Assembly: GCF_018687355.1 (NCBI RefSeq) | Contig: NZ_CP061288.1 | Location: 1,684,144 to 1,748,143 of the forward strand | Reading direction: 5' to 3' | DNA length: 64,000 nt | DNA from: Polynucleobacter sp. VK25 | GTDB taxonomy: Bacteria; Pseudomonadota; Gammaproteobacteria; Burkholderiales; Burkholderiaceae | Shown here: positions 35,059 through 42,960 of the stretch, one piece after another | Numbering within the stretch: position 1 is the first letter of the stretch | Layout: each line of letters begins with the position of its first letter | Notes under the pieces: model-generated | Told to the model about the DNA's origin: nothing | Seen by the model: only the letters and a program-made list of their open reading frames with translations | The model's database searches: none | Position numbers and translations under genes: made by a program

Positions 35059-36189
35059 ATGCGCATAGGAGTACCACTGGAAACAAGGCCCGGGGAAACT
35101 CGAGTTGCCGCCACACCAGAAACCGTTAAGAAGCTCATCGGCCAAGGTCATACCGTCGTTATTCAAAAAGATGCCGGATTAAAAGCCAGTCAACCTGACT
35201 CTGCGTACGAAGCTGTCGGCGCAACTATCGGTAGTGCCGCAGATGCATTTGGCTCTGAGATTGTTCTCAAGGTGCGCGCACCTGAAGGGGCTGAACTCAA
35301 GCAAATTAAATCTGGCGCCGTGCTTTTGGGCATGCTTGATCCATTTGATAACGACATGATTGCCGCAATGGCAGCGCAAGGCGTTACCGCATTCTCCTTA
35401 GAGGCTGCGCCACGCACAACACGCGCACAAAGCATGGACGTTTTATCTTCTCAAGCAAACATTGCTGGATATAAAGCAGTGATGGTTGCCGCGAACGAAT
35501 ATCAACGCTTTATGCCAATGTTGATGACTGCTGCAGGAACTGTGAAAGCAGCTCGCGTACTCATCTTAGGCGCTGGTGTTGCTGGCTTACAAGCCATCGC
35601 TACCGCAAAGCGTCTTGGTGCAGTTATCGAAGCCTCTGATGTGCGCCCTGCCGCTAAAGAACAAATCGAATCATTAGGCGCCAAGTTTGTTGACGTTCCT
35701 TATGAAACTGATGAAGAACGTGAGATTGCCAAAGGTGTTGGTGGTTATGCCCGCCCAATGCCTGAAGCCTGGATGAAGCGTCAAGCAGCTTTAGTTGCTG
35801 AGCGCGCACAACAAGCTGACATCGTCATTACTACTGCATTAATTCCAGGGCGTAAGCCGCCTGTGCTTTTGCATAGCGATACTGTTGCCAATATGAAACC
35901 AGGCTCAATCGTGATCGACTTAGCTGCAGGCAAAGGTGATAACGGCTCAGGCAACTGCCCGCTAACGCAAGCAGATAAAGTAGTTGATGTGAATGGCGTA
36001 AAGATTGTTGGCTATACCAATTTAGCCAGCATGGTCGCAGCAGATGCTTCCGCGCTCTATTCACGCAACCTGCTCGATTTCATGAAACTCATCGTGGATA
36101 AAGATGCCAAGCTGGTTATCCCAAGTGATGATGACATCGTTACTGCTTGCTTAATGTGTCGTGATGGTCAAGCCATCCGCAAAAACTAA
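35059..36189 (+). CDS. pntAA: NAD(P) transhydrogenase subunit alpha, part 1 (NAD-binding domain I)
   Basis: The soluble NAD(H)-binding dI domain of proton-translocating transhydrogenase, which makes NADPH from NADH at the expense of the proton gradient. The 376 residues begin MRIGVPLETRPGETRVAATP and contain the Rossmann segment VLILGAGVAGLQAIATAKRLGA and the mobile loop region near KGVGGYARPM. In this organism the alpha subunit is split: membrane part pntAB follows after 24 bp and pntB after that, as in Rhodospirillum-type systems, unlike the fused E. coli PntA. It has a strong Shine-Dalgarno sequence, TTGGAG. Confidence 0.95.
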   Translation: MRIGVPLETRPGETRVAATPETVKKLIGQGHTVVIQKDAGLKASQPDSAYEAVGATIGSAADAFGSEIVLKVRAPEGAELKQIKSGAVLLGMLDPFDNDMIAAMAAQGVTAFSLEAAPRTTRAQSMDVLSSQANIAGYKAVMVAANEYQRFMPMLMTAAGTVKAARVLILGAGVAGLQAIATAKRLGAVIEASDVRPAAKEQIESLGAKFVDVPYETDEEREIAKGVGGYARPMPEAWMKRQAALVAERAQQADIVITTALIPGRKPPVLLHSDTVANMKPGSIVIDLAAGKGDNGSGNCPLTQADKVVDVNGVKIVGYTNLASMVAADASALYSRNLLDFMKLIVDKDAKLVIPSDDDIVTACLMCRDGQAIRKN

Positions 36190-36213
36190 TAGTAAAAATA
36201 CTAAGGAAACACT

Positions 36214-36552
36214 ATGGATCTCGCTGCCTTTCAAAGCATCCTCACCGTTCAAAACATTACCGTATTTGTGTTGGCCATTTTTGTTGGCTATCACGTAGTT
36301 TGGAACGTGACCCCAGCATTGCACACGCCTTTAATGGCAGTAACTAATGCGATCTCCGGCATCATCATCGTTGGCGCATTGCTCCAAACTGAAGTTATCG
36401 GTGGCGATGAAATCACCCTGACTAGCATTATTGGTGCGGTTGCCGTATTCCTCGCCTCGATCAATATTTTTGGTGGCTTTATGGTCACCCGTCGCATGCT
36501 TGAAATGTTCAAGAAAAAAGCCCCTAAAGCTGATGCGGCTGGAACCAAATAA
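36214..36552 (+). CDS. pntAB: NAD(P) transhydrogenase subunit alpha, part 2 (membrane domain)
   Basis: A 112-residue membrane protein forming the alpha part of the transhydrogenase membrane domain dII. Three hydrophobic helices are visible (about 15-33, 42-62 and 67-88), with the [19 protein letters not shown] segment characteristic of the family. The C-terminus is short, Lys- and Ala-rich and cytoplasmic. It sits between pntAA and pntB with AAGGA-type ribosome binding sites at each junction. Confidence 0.95.
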   Translation: MDLAAFQSILTVQNITVFVLAIFVGYHVVWNVTPALHTPLMAVTNAISGIIIVGALLQTEVIGGDEITLTSIIGAVAVFLASINIFGGFMVTRRMLEMFKKKAPKADAAGTK

Positions 36553-36585
36553 ACCTAGAACAAGACCCATATAGAGACCAAAACT

Positions 36586-37953
36586 ATGTCAAACATAACC
36601 GCTATTTCCTATCTCATTTCATCGGTGTTGTTCATCCTCGCTTTGCGCGGCTTATCCTCACCAACCACTTCACGTCAAGGCAACACCTTTGGCATGATTG
36701 GTATGTTGTTAGCAGTCATCACCACCTTCTTTGTTCCTGATTTCAAACCAGTCATCTCATTGATTGGCGTTGCGATCGTAGGTGGCGCCATCATTGGTAC
36801 GCTTGCTGCTAAGCGTGTACAAATGACTAAGATGCCTGAGTTGGTTGCTCTGATGCACTCCTTTGTAGGTTTGTCAGCCGTATTAATTGCGATTGCTGCT
36901 GTATTTAATCCAGCTCATGACCATACTGGCGCGCAGAAGATTGAACTCTTTATTGGTGCTTTCATTGGCGCCATCACCTTCACTGCATCTGTTATTGCTT
37001 TCGGAAAATTGTCCGGCAAGGTCAGCGGCAAACCAGTGAGCTTTACTGGTCAACACTTGCTGAACTTAGTCTTAGCAGTTTCGATGGTGGGCGCTGGCGT
37101 TGCATATTACATGGGTGATAGCCACGCAGCCTTCTTGGCGATGTGTGCCATTGCCTTGGTATTGGGCGTGACCTTGATCATCCCTATTGGTGGTGCTGAT
37201 ATGCCAGTGGTTGTATCAATGCTGAATAGCTACTCTGGTTGGGCTGCTGCCGGTATTGGTTTCACATTGAACAACCCAGTATTAATTATTGCTGGTGCTT
37301 GCGTTGGCTCATCAGGTGCAATTCTTTCTTACATCATGTGTAAGGCGATGAACCGCTCTATTCTAGCTGTATTGCTTGGCGGCTTTGGTGCTGAAGCTGC
37401 TGCAGGCGGTGCTGATGATGGCGGTCCCAAGAACTACAAGACTGGCTCACCTGAAGATGCAGCTTTCCTTATGGAAAATGCGGACACTGTAATCATCGTT
37501 CCTGGCTATGGCTTAGCAGTGGCTCGCGCTCAACACGCCCTCAAAGAATTAACTGAAAAGCTAACTCACCATGGCGTTACTGTGAAATACGCTATTCACC
37601 CAGTTGCTGGACGTATGCCTGGTCACATGAACGTACTCTTGGCCGAAGCTGAAGTTCCATACGATCAAGTATTTGAGATGGAAGACATCAACAGCGACTT
37701 TGGTCAGGCAGACGTAGTATTGGTGCTTGGTGCGAACGACGTTGTTAACCCAGCAGCACGCACTCCAGGTAGTCCAATCTTTGGCATGCCAATTTTGGAG
37801 GCATTCAAAGCCAAAACTATTATTGTGAACAAGCGCTCTATGGCAGCTGGTTATGCCGGCTTGGATAACGAACTCTTCTACATGGATAAAACCATGATGG
37901 TCTTCGGTGATGCGAAGAAAGTTGTCGAAGAGATGGTTAAGGCTGTTGAGTGA
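36586..37953 (+). CDS. pntB: NAD(P) transhydrogenase subunit beta
   Basis: The membrane plus NADP(H)-binding dIII subunit (455 residues). The first 265 residues hold about nine membrane helices. The C-terminal soluble domain has VIIVPGYGLAVARAQHAL, HPVAGRMPGHMNVLLAEA and the DVVLVLGANDVVNPAA segment that binds NADP. Together with pntAA and pntAB it gives a complete transhydrogenase. Downstream lie three successive inverted repeats, none with a T-run. Confidence 0.96.
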   Translation: MSNITAISYLISSVLFILALRGLSSPTTSRQGNTFGMIGMLLAVITTFFVPDFKPVISLIGVAIVGGAIIGTLAAKRVQMTKMPELVALMHSFVGLSAVLIAIAAVFNPAHDHTGAQKIELFIGAFIGAITFTASVIAFGKLSGKVSGKPVSFTGQHLLNLVLAVSMVGAGVAYYMGDSHAAFLAMCAIALVLGVTLIIPIGGADMPVVVSMLNSYSGWAAAGIGFTLNNPVLIIAGACVGSSGAILSYIMCKAMNRSILAVLLGGFGAEAAAGGADDGGPKNYKTGSPEDAAFLMENADTVIIVPGYGLAVARAQHALKELTEKLTHHGVTVKYAIHPVAGRMPGHMNVLLAEAEVPYDQVFEMEDINSDFGQADVVLVLGANDVVNPAARTPGSPIFGMPILEAFKAKTIIVNKRSMAAGYAGLDNELFYMDKTMMVFGDAKKVVEEMVKAVE

Positions 37954-37962
37954 TGTTTAGCA

Positions 37963-37986
37963 GCCTCAAGCAGTAAGTCTTGAGGC
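37963..37986 (+). other. Inverted repeat 1 downstream of pntB
   Basis: GCCTCAAG (37963-37970) and CTTGAGGC (37979-37986) form a perfect 8-bp stem with an 8-base loop, starting 10 bases after the pntB stop. No T-run follows, so it could be a rho-dependent or processing element protecting the pnt mRNA end. Confidence 0.7.
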
Positions 37987-38004
37987 AGAAATAGAGTGTC
38001 GGAA

Positions 38005-38038
38005 CCATCTTCCATCCCCCCATCGGGATTGAAGATGG
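38005..38038 (+). other. Inverted repeat 2 downstream of pntB
   Basis: CCATCTTC (38005-38012) pairs with GAAGATGG (38031-38038) and, inside it, ATCCC (38014-38018) pairs with GGGAT (38025-38029). There is one C/T mismatch between the two blocks, giving a long stable stem of 13 pairs with a 6-base loop. No T-run follows on either strand. Confidence 0.75.
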
Positions 38039-38072
38039 CCACATTTCTGACGTGTTAATCCGCTACGTTTGG

Positions 38073-38096
38073 AATCCGAATTCGTATATTCGGATT
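38073..38096 (+). other. Inverted repeat 3, at the edge of the AT-rich surface-gene block
   Basis: AATCCGAA (38073-38080) and TTCGGATT (38089-38096) form a perfect 8-bp stem with loop TTCGTATA. It lies 20 bases beyond the 3' end of the minus-strand glycosyltransferase gene, so it may act at that transcript's end, or mark the join of the two blocks. Confidence 0.7.
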
Positions 38097-38116
38097 ACCC
38101 TGTAAGGCTTACCTTA

Positions 38117-38800
38117 TTAATCAAAGCCCTCGTTAACCCGCAAATAATTTTTCTTCCATACATCAGACATAGACTCGTTTGCGTAATCCTTAAAGCATGG
38201 AGTGCCCAATGTGTAATGAATTAGCTTTGCATTAGGATTGTCTGGGTATTCAATTGCAAGCCAGTTCCATTCCGCATCCAGACCACCAATCAAATCATCG
38301 TTAAGCCAAGAAAATCGATGTAAGTAGGATCCAGGCTGACTTTGGACAAATTCTGGGGTGAGAACACTATTGTCTGGATGCCCACAATTCCACAAAATTA
38401 AGCTAGACCAATTTTTCCTTGGGTAATCTACATTTTTATTGCCTAGATATTTTTTAATAGCTTTAGTTTTGTATTCATGTCGCACTACTTGAACAGCCTT
38501 ATTTTCATCTCGCAGCGCCCACAACTCAGCAATGTCAGCCTGGCACACCATGTCTCCATCTGCAAAGATTGCCCAGCCAGAAAAGTTCATCAAATAAGGC
38601 GTCAAAAATCTTGAATAAACAAACGTGTTACTACCATCCGTATGCACTTCTCTGTATTTGTCTAGTGTGTTTTCTGCCAGCGGAAGAAATTGAACGGGCA
38701 TAGTAGCGCGGTCAATAATGGTTTGACAAAAAACATGGTACGCAACGGCTTCTCGCTGATCAAAGCCAACCACTAGGTTGATTTTATTTATAGATTTCAT
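38117..38800 (-). CDS. Glycosyltransferase-like protein with a DGD motif
   Basis: A 227-residue soluble protein resembling GT8-type nucleotide-sugar transferases. VVGFDQREAVAYHVF (10-24) opens the fold, YSRFLTPYLM leads to the metal-binding motif FADGDMVC (Asp81, Asp83), and LILWNCGHP and the late HYTLGTPCFKDY supply typical acceptor- and phosphate-side segments. The sugar and acceptor are unknown. It overlaps the upstream TPR gene by 17 bp, so the two are probably one operon, and the pairing suggests glycan or glycoprotein assembly. It is AT-rich compared with flanking housekeeping genes. Confidence 0.72.
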   Translation of the reverse strand: MKSINKINLVVGFDQREAVAYHVFCQTIIDRATMPVQFLPLAENTLDKYREVHTDGSNTFVYSRFLTPYLMNFSGWAIFADGDMVCQADIAELWALRDENKAVQVVRHEYKTKAIKKYLGNKNVDYPRKNWSSLILWNCGHPDNSVLTPEFVQSQPGSYLHRFSWLNDDLIGGLDAEWNWLAIEYPDNPNAKLIHYTLGTPCFKDYANESMSDVWKKNYLRVNEGFD

Positions 38801-40568
38801 TTTTTAGTTTAGAAGCTATGTTGTTAATAGCGCCATTCCATTCGAAATTTTGGCCTTGAGAGTGCAAAGTGACACTTGGATACCAGCTACTAATTGCTTC
38901 TTCATGCCAATACCAAATTCGCCCAGCTGAGTATGGTACCAATAAAAAAGTTGTCTTACCCAGGGCCCCAGCCAAATGTGCGGTTACATTGCTGGTAGTA
39001 ACTATAAGGTCGCATGCTTGAATAATGGAAAGCAATCCATCTATATTCTTAAATAAATCAATACCTTCAATACTTGTCAATTTAGTACCAAAATTCTTTT
39101 CTAAATTCTGGATTTCTTCCTGAGTATCGCCATACTGCAAATTTATAAATTCACAGCCCTCAGCTTGAAAAATCTCATTTAAGTCTGAAAGCAAGATACT
39201 TTTATTCTTTCCAATCTTTTCGTTATTACTTCTCCATGCCACACCGCACTTAAATTGTTTTTTAAGGCTAAATTTATTTTTGATATCCGTTGTTAACAAA
39301 GGATCATCCGCAAGATAAGGGACGCTTCGACCATCCATATCAGGATTTATTTTTAGAATGATGGGGAGGCTACCTAGTGGAATCTGCGCATCATATAAGC
39401 TGGCATCTAATGGCAATCTATTATCGACAAATTTAAATTCGGGAAAAGATCTAGATAAAATTGGCAATAATCTTGCATCGGTATAAAGCGTAATATTTTC
39501 TACTTTATTTTTAGCAATTCTTAGCAAAGATGCATAAAAAATAATATCGCCAACACCTTGCTCAGAAAAAATGAGTAGCCGCTTACTGTTGGATCCATTC
39601 CATAATGCCAAGCCCTCAATTGCCAACTTCAATTGAAAGTCTCTTGTCTTTAACCTCCAGTCGTAGTCCTCCCACCCAGCCCCATACTTCTTGAGAAATA
39701 AATTAAGCAAGGCCTTATTAGACCAAGCCTCAGCATAGTCAGGTCTTATAGCAAGGGCTTTATCGAAGTGAGTAATAGCCTCGTCATAGCGCTTAAGCTC
39801 AGACAAGGTCATCCCCTTATTGGACCAAGCCTCAGCATAGTCAGGTCTTATAGCAAGGGCTTTATCGAAGTGAGCCATTGCCTCGTCATAGCGCTTAAGC
39901 TCATTTAATACATTGCCTTTGTTCGACCAAGCCTCAGCATAGTCAGGCTTCAGGCTAAGAGCTTTATCGAAGTGGGCCATGGCCTCGTCATAGCGCTTAA
40001 GCTCATTTAATACATTGCCTTTGTTCGACCAAGCCTCAGCATAGTCAGGCTTCAGGCTAAGAGCTTTATCGAAGTGAGTAATAGCCTCGTCATAGCGCTT
40101 AAGCTCATTTAATACATTGCCTTTGTTCGACCAAGCTTCAGCATATTCAGGCTTCAGGCTAAGAGCTTTATCGAAGTGAGCCATTGCCTCGTCATAGCGC
40201 TTAAGCTCATTTAATACATTGCCTTTGTTCGACCAAGCTTCAGCATAGTCGGATCTTAAAGCAAGGGCTTTATCAAAAAAATTAGCGGAATTAGTGAACC
40301 GTCTAAATTCTTTTTCTATAAGGCCCAAGTTCAAATATGCCTCGCTATTACCGGCATCAATTGAAATCGCTTTTTCTGCAGCATCTTTGGCTTCAAAATA
40401 TTTTTTTAACTTTAACTGTGTAGCTGATAAATTTGTCAATGTTGACGACCTATCAGGCATAAGCTCAAGTGATTTTTTGAACTGATATTCTGCTTGCGAA
40501 AATTCTTCGGCCTCTAAAAATTTGCAGCCCTCTAAAAAATATTCTTTTGCTACTTCAAATGTGCTCAT
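38784..40568 (-). CDS. Tetratricopeptide-repeat protein with C-terminal GT9/heptosyltransferase-like domain
   Basis: With the ATG at 40568 the protein is 594 residues. Residues about 10-315 are TPR units; the central ones (about 100-305) are nearly identical 34-residue copies of the form AEAWSNKGNVLNELKRYDEA. The C-terminal part (about 325-594) resembles bacterial TPR-linked glycosyltransferase domains: LLIFSEQGVGDIIFYASLL at its start and DLIVTTSNVTAHLAGALG near the end, matching the donor-binding pattern of GT9 enzymes. The function is probably sugar transfer to a protein or surface glycan, but no substrate can be assigned. An ATG 25 codons upstream adds residues that do not look like TPR sequence and was not used. 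Confidence 0.78.
   Translation of the reverse strand: MSTFEVAKEYFLEGCKFLEAEEFSQAEYQFKKSLELMPDRSSTLTNLSATQLKLKKYFEAKDAAEKAISIDAGNSEAYLNLGLIEKEFRRFTNSANFFDKALALRSDYAEAWSNKGNVLNELKRYDEAMAHFDKALSLKPEYAEAWSNKGNVLNELKRYDEAITHFDKALSLKPDYAEAWSNKGNVLNELKRYDEAMAHFDKALSLKPDYAEAWSNKGNVLNELKRYDEAMAHFDKALAIRPDYAEAWSNKGMTLSELKRYDEAITHFDKALAIRPDYAEAWSNKALLNLFLKKYGAGWEDYDWRLKTRDFQLKLAIEGLALWNGSNSKRLLIFSEQGVGDIIFYASLLRIAKNKVENITLYTDARLLPILSRSFPEFKFVDNRLPLDASLYDAQIPLGSLPIILKINPDMDGRSVPYLADDPLLTTDIKNKFSLKKQFKCGVAWRSNNEKIGKNKSILLSDLNEIFQAEGCEFINLQYGDTQEEIQNLEKNFGTKLTSIEGIDLFKNIDGLLSIIQACDLIVTTSNVTAHLAGALGKTTFLLVPYSAGRIWYWHEEAISSWYPSVTLHSQGQNFEWNGAINNIASKLKNEIYK
39721..40266 (-). repeat. 102-bp tandem repeats encoding identical TPR units
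   Basis: The phrase GACCAAGC recurs at 39721, 39823, 39925, 40027, 40129 and 40231, exactly 102 bp apart. Five full units and part of a sixth are visible, differing by only a few substitutions. Each unit encodes one 34-residue TPR. Identity is high at the DNA level, including synonymous positions, indicating recent duplication or ongoing homogenisation. Confidence 0.95.
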
Positions 40569-40758
40569 AGCCCTTACTTTTGTCCGCAAAATCCAGCAAA
40601 AACCACCATAATGGTTTGTATATTGCCCCATTCTAATCCGCATCTATCTATGAAGATGCATTCAAAATCTATTTAGAAAGATCTAAAAAGGGGTATCTGA
40701 ATGGAATCTTTATAAAAAACATTCCTGAGAGTGCGTCAGGGCGATTCAAATCTAAGAC

Positions 40759-40776
40759 AAAAAAGGTTTTAACCTC
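40759..40776 (-). terminator. Weak candidate terminator after the acyltransferase gene
   Basis: On the minus strand AGGTT-AA-AACCT (a short palindrome) is followed by six T, about 25 bases after the acyltransferase stop. The stem is only four to five pairs, so this is tentative. The rest of the 40569-40798 gap is AT-rich and presumably holds the promoter of the TPR gene; no clear -35/-10 pair was identified. Confidence 0.4.
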
Positions 40777-40798
40777 AATATTATTTAAACCACCAGCG

Positions 40799-42826
40799 TT
40801 AAAACGAGCGCTCAACCCTGACAATGACGATCATGTCAGGCTTTCTGTCTGCCTTCTCAAGGTCTGCGGGTAATTCTTTTAACTTTTCACTCCAGTGTCC
40901 GACATAGCGAACCTCTTTAAAGGTCGCATTCAAATACTGTCTTAATGCGCTGGTAAATGAATCGCCGACTACCCAAACATACTTACTTGATAAAGGATTG
41001 GCATTGCTTACAACTACGGTAGAACCAAATGCTGTTTTTTGCTCATCCTTAATTTCTTTTTCGCTTAAGGCTGGTTGATTTTTCCAAACAACATCCCAGC
41101 TATCTCCAGGATGGAGTGGGAAGTTTTCTATCTTGTAAGTGCTAATCAGATCACCCTTGTAAAGGGCCCCCTGTCGAAATTCGACCTCTGGAATGGGCAA
41201 ATTAAGACGCCTTGAGCATTCAGAATAGGTTAAGAAGGAGCCTTTATTGTTCCAGTGAGTATCGGTTCTCGGATAAAGAATGCCTTCCGAGTTTTTCAGT
41301 CGAAGCAAATCATCCGTCGGATCACATACAACTAGATGAGGGATCTTTTTTAGCTCATCCAAAAAGAAGCTGCTATATTTTTTTGTTGATGGCACCAAAT
41401 CGTCTGGCAAATATTCAGGGTAAATGCTTGATTTATCCGGACCAACAATTAAAACAAGCTGGGTATTAAATTGTGCTGCTTTTTGAGCAATCTCAGAAAA
41501 AGCTTTGCTGGTAGCCTCTACCTCACCCTCAAATGGGATAACGGAAAGCTTAAGCTTAGCCATCGCATTGTCTGCAACGCCTAAAAATAACCAATCTTCT
41601 TTTCCTCTGTACCAGGGGACTCTATTGGTATTTACTTTATCGGCATTTCTAAAGCTTAAGCCATTACGAACATAAGTATTAAAGCCAATATAACCAACAA
41701 TCGTCATCAGAGAGAGGAGAATTACAACACTAGCTTTAGTATTTTTTCCAAAGCGAATAGGACTCTCAACTAACTTGAATGTGACCCATGCAAGCAATAC
41801 AGCAAGTAAACAAGCCCCGATTCTTATGCCAAGACTTGGGACCGCACCCTCAATAATCCTAGCAAACGACAGTAAAGGCCAATGCCATAAGTACAGCGGG
41901 AAACTGATTACCCCAAACCAAACTATCAATGGATTTGATAAAACCAAGCGATTGATGATGGCCTCAGAACCAGCGGCAATAATCAATACAGTACCCATCA
42001 CCGGTATTAAAGCCCACCATCCTGGAAAACTTATATCCTTATTAATACTCCACAATCCATAGGCAAGCATACAAAACCCAATAATTGATAGGATATTTGA
42101 CGACTTTAATGAAGCAAGAGAAGCGTCAATCTTCTTTTCAGCATTGCCGAGCCAAGCTCTTTTATATAAGGCTATCCACGCCAATAAGCTCCCACTTAAT
42201 AACTCCCAGAAACGTGTTTGCGGAGAATAAAAAGTTGCAACTGCATCCTGATTAATGCCATACACATTAAGAGCAAAAGAGGCTAAAGCCATCATGATGG
42301 CAATGAAGAGAAGGTTGAACTTACATCTCCATGAAATCCATAGCAATATTGGCCACACAATATAAAACTGCTCTTCAATCCCCAAGCTCCATAAATGAAG
42401 TAATGGCTTGGTATCGGCCGCTGCATCAAAATAGCCAGCTTCATTCCACAAAACTAAATTAGATACAAACCCAGCGCCAGCAGCCATATGCTTACCCAAC
42501 TGCATGTACTCATCAGCAATTAATACAAACCAGCCAAATACAAAGGAGGCGATCAGGACAAGAATGAGCGCTGGAAAAATACGTTTAATGCGACGCACAT
42601 AAAACCCAGAGAAACTGAAAAGATTGTTGTCTAGACCATGAAAAATAATTGTGGAAATGAGATATCCAGAGATCACAAAAAAAATGTCGACCCCGATAAA
42701 TCCACCCCTGACCATCTCCGGGAATGCATGAAAAGCCAGAACGGCAAGAACGGCTATAGCTCGTAATCCGTCAATATCAGGGCGATATTTAGGGTGAAAT
42801 TGAGGGGGTACAAAAGTTTTGGGCAT
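40799..42826 (-). CDS. Acyltransferase-3 (OafA/YrhL-type) membrane protein with AlgX/AlgJ-like C-terminal domain
   Basis: A 675-residue predicted O-acyltransferase for a surface polysaccharide. Residues about 14-380 form the acyltransferase-3 membrane domain: RPDIDGLRAIAVLAVLAFHAF (catalytic His33), GGFIGVDIFFVISGYLIS, and about ten hydrophobic helices. The periplasmic C-terminal part (about 410-675) has the SGNH-like features of alginate acetyltransferases AlgX/AlgJ: LVLIVGPDKSSIYPEYLP, then PRTDTHWNNKGS with the Asp-x-His pair, and VVGDSFTSAL containing the nucleophile serine. Both halves of an acetyl relay therefore occur in one chain. The polysaccharide target is unknown. It heads the AT-rich block. 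Confidence 0.85.
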   Translation of the reverse strand: MPKTFVPPQFHPKYRPDIDGLRAIAVLAVLAFHAFPEMVRGGFIGVDIFFVISGYLISTIIFHGLDNNLFSFSGFYVRRIKRIFPALILVLIASFVFGWFVLIADEYMQLGKHMAAGAGFVSNLVLWNEAGYFDAAADTKPLLHLWSLGIEEQFYIVWPILLWISWRCKFNLLFIAIMMALASFALNVYGINQDAVATFYSPQTRFWELLSGSLLAWIALYKRAWLGNAEKKIDASLASLKSSNILSIIGFCMLAYGLWSINKDISFPGWWALIPVMGTVLIIAAGSEAIINRLVLSNPLIVWFGVISFPLYLWHWPLLSFARIIEGAVPSLGIRIGACLLAVLLAWVTFKLVESPIRFGKNTKASVVILLSLMTIVGYIGFNTYVRNGLSFRNADKVNTNRVPWYRGKEDWLFLGVADNAMAKLKLSVIPFEGEVEATSKAFSEIAQKAAQFNTQLVLIVGPDKSSIYPEYLPDDLVPSTKKYSSFFLDELKKIPHLVVCDPTDDLLRLKNSEGILYPRTDTHWNNKGSFLTYSECSRRLNLPIPEVEFRQGALYKGDLISTYKIENFPLHPGDSWDVVWKNQPALSEKEIKDEQKTAFGSTVVVSNANPLSSKYVWVVGDSFTSALRQYLNATFKEVRYVGHWSEKLKELPADLEKADRKPDMIVIVRVERSF

Positions 42827-42887
42827 CTAGCGAGATTTTATCAACCCTTACGAGCTTCAAGTAACTAGCACCATCATTAAATAAATG

Positions 42888-42908
42888 ACCGCCTTTGGGC
42901 GGTTTTTA
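42888..42908 (+). terminator. Orphan rho-independent terminator or attenuator upstream of the DUF4239-like gene
   Basis: ACCGCC-TTTG-GGCGGT followed by TTTTT forms a classic plus-strand terminator. No plus-strand gene lies to its left for about 5 kb (the genes there run on the minus strand), and it sits 53 bases in front of the gene starting at 42961. It could be an attenuator in that gene's leader or the remnant end of an upstream gene now separated by the inserted surface-gene block. Confidence 0.8.
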
Positions 42909-42960
42909 TTACACTAAACAAACTCCAAAATTAAGCCCCACCACCTTACGAGAGCTTGCT

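Noticed and set aside
39721..40266. Regularly spaced repeats considered as a CRISPR array
   Set aside because: The period is 102 bp with no unique spacers, and the whole unit is coding as a 34-residue TPR in frame.
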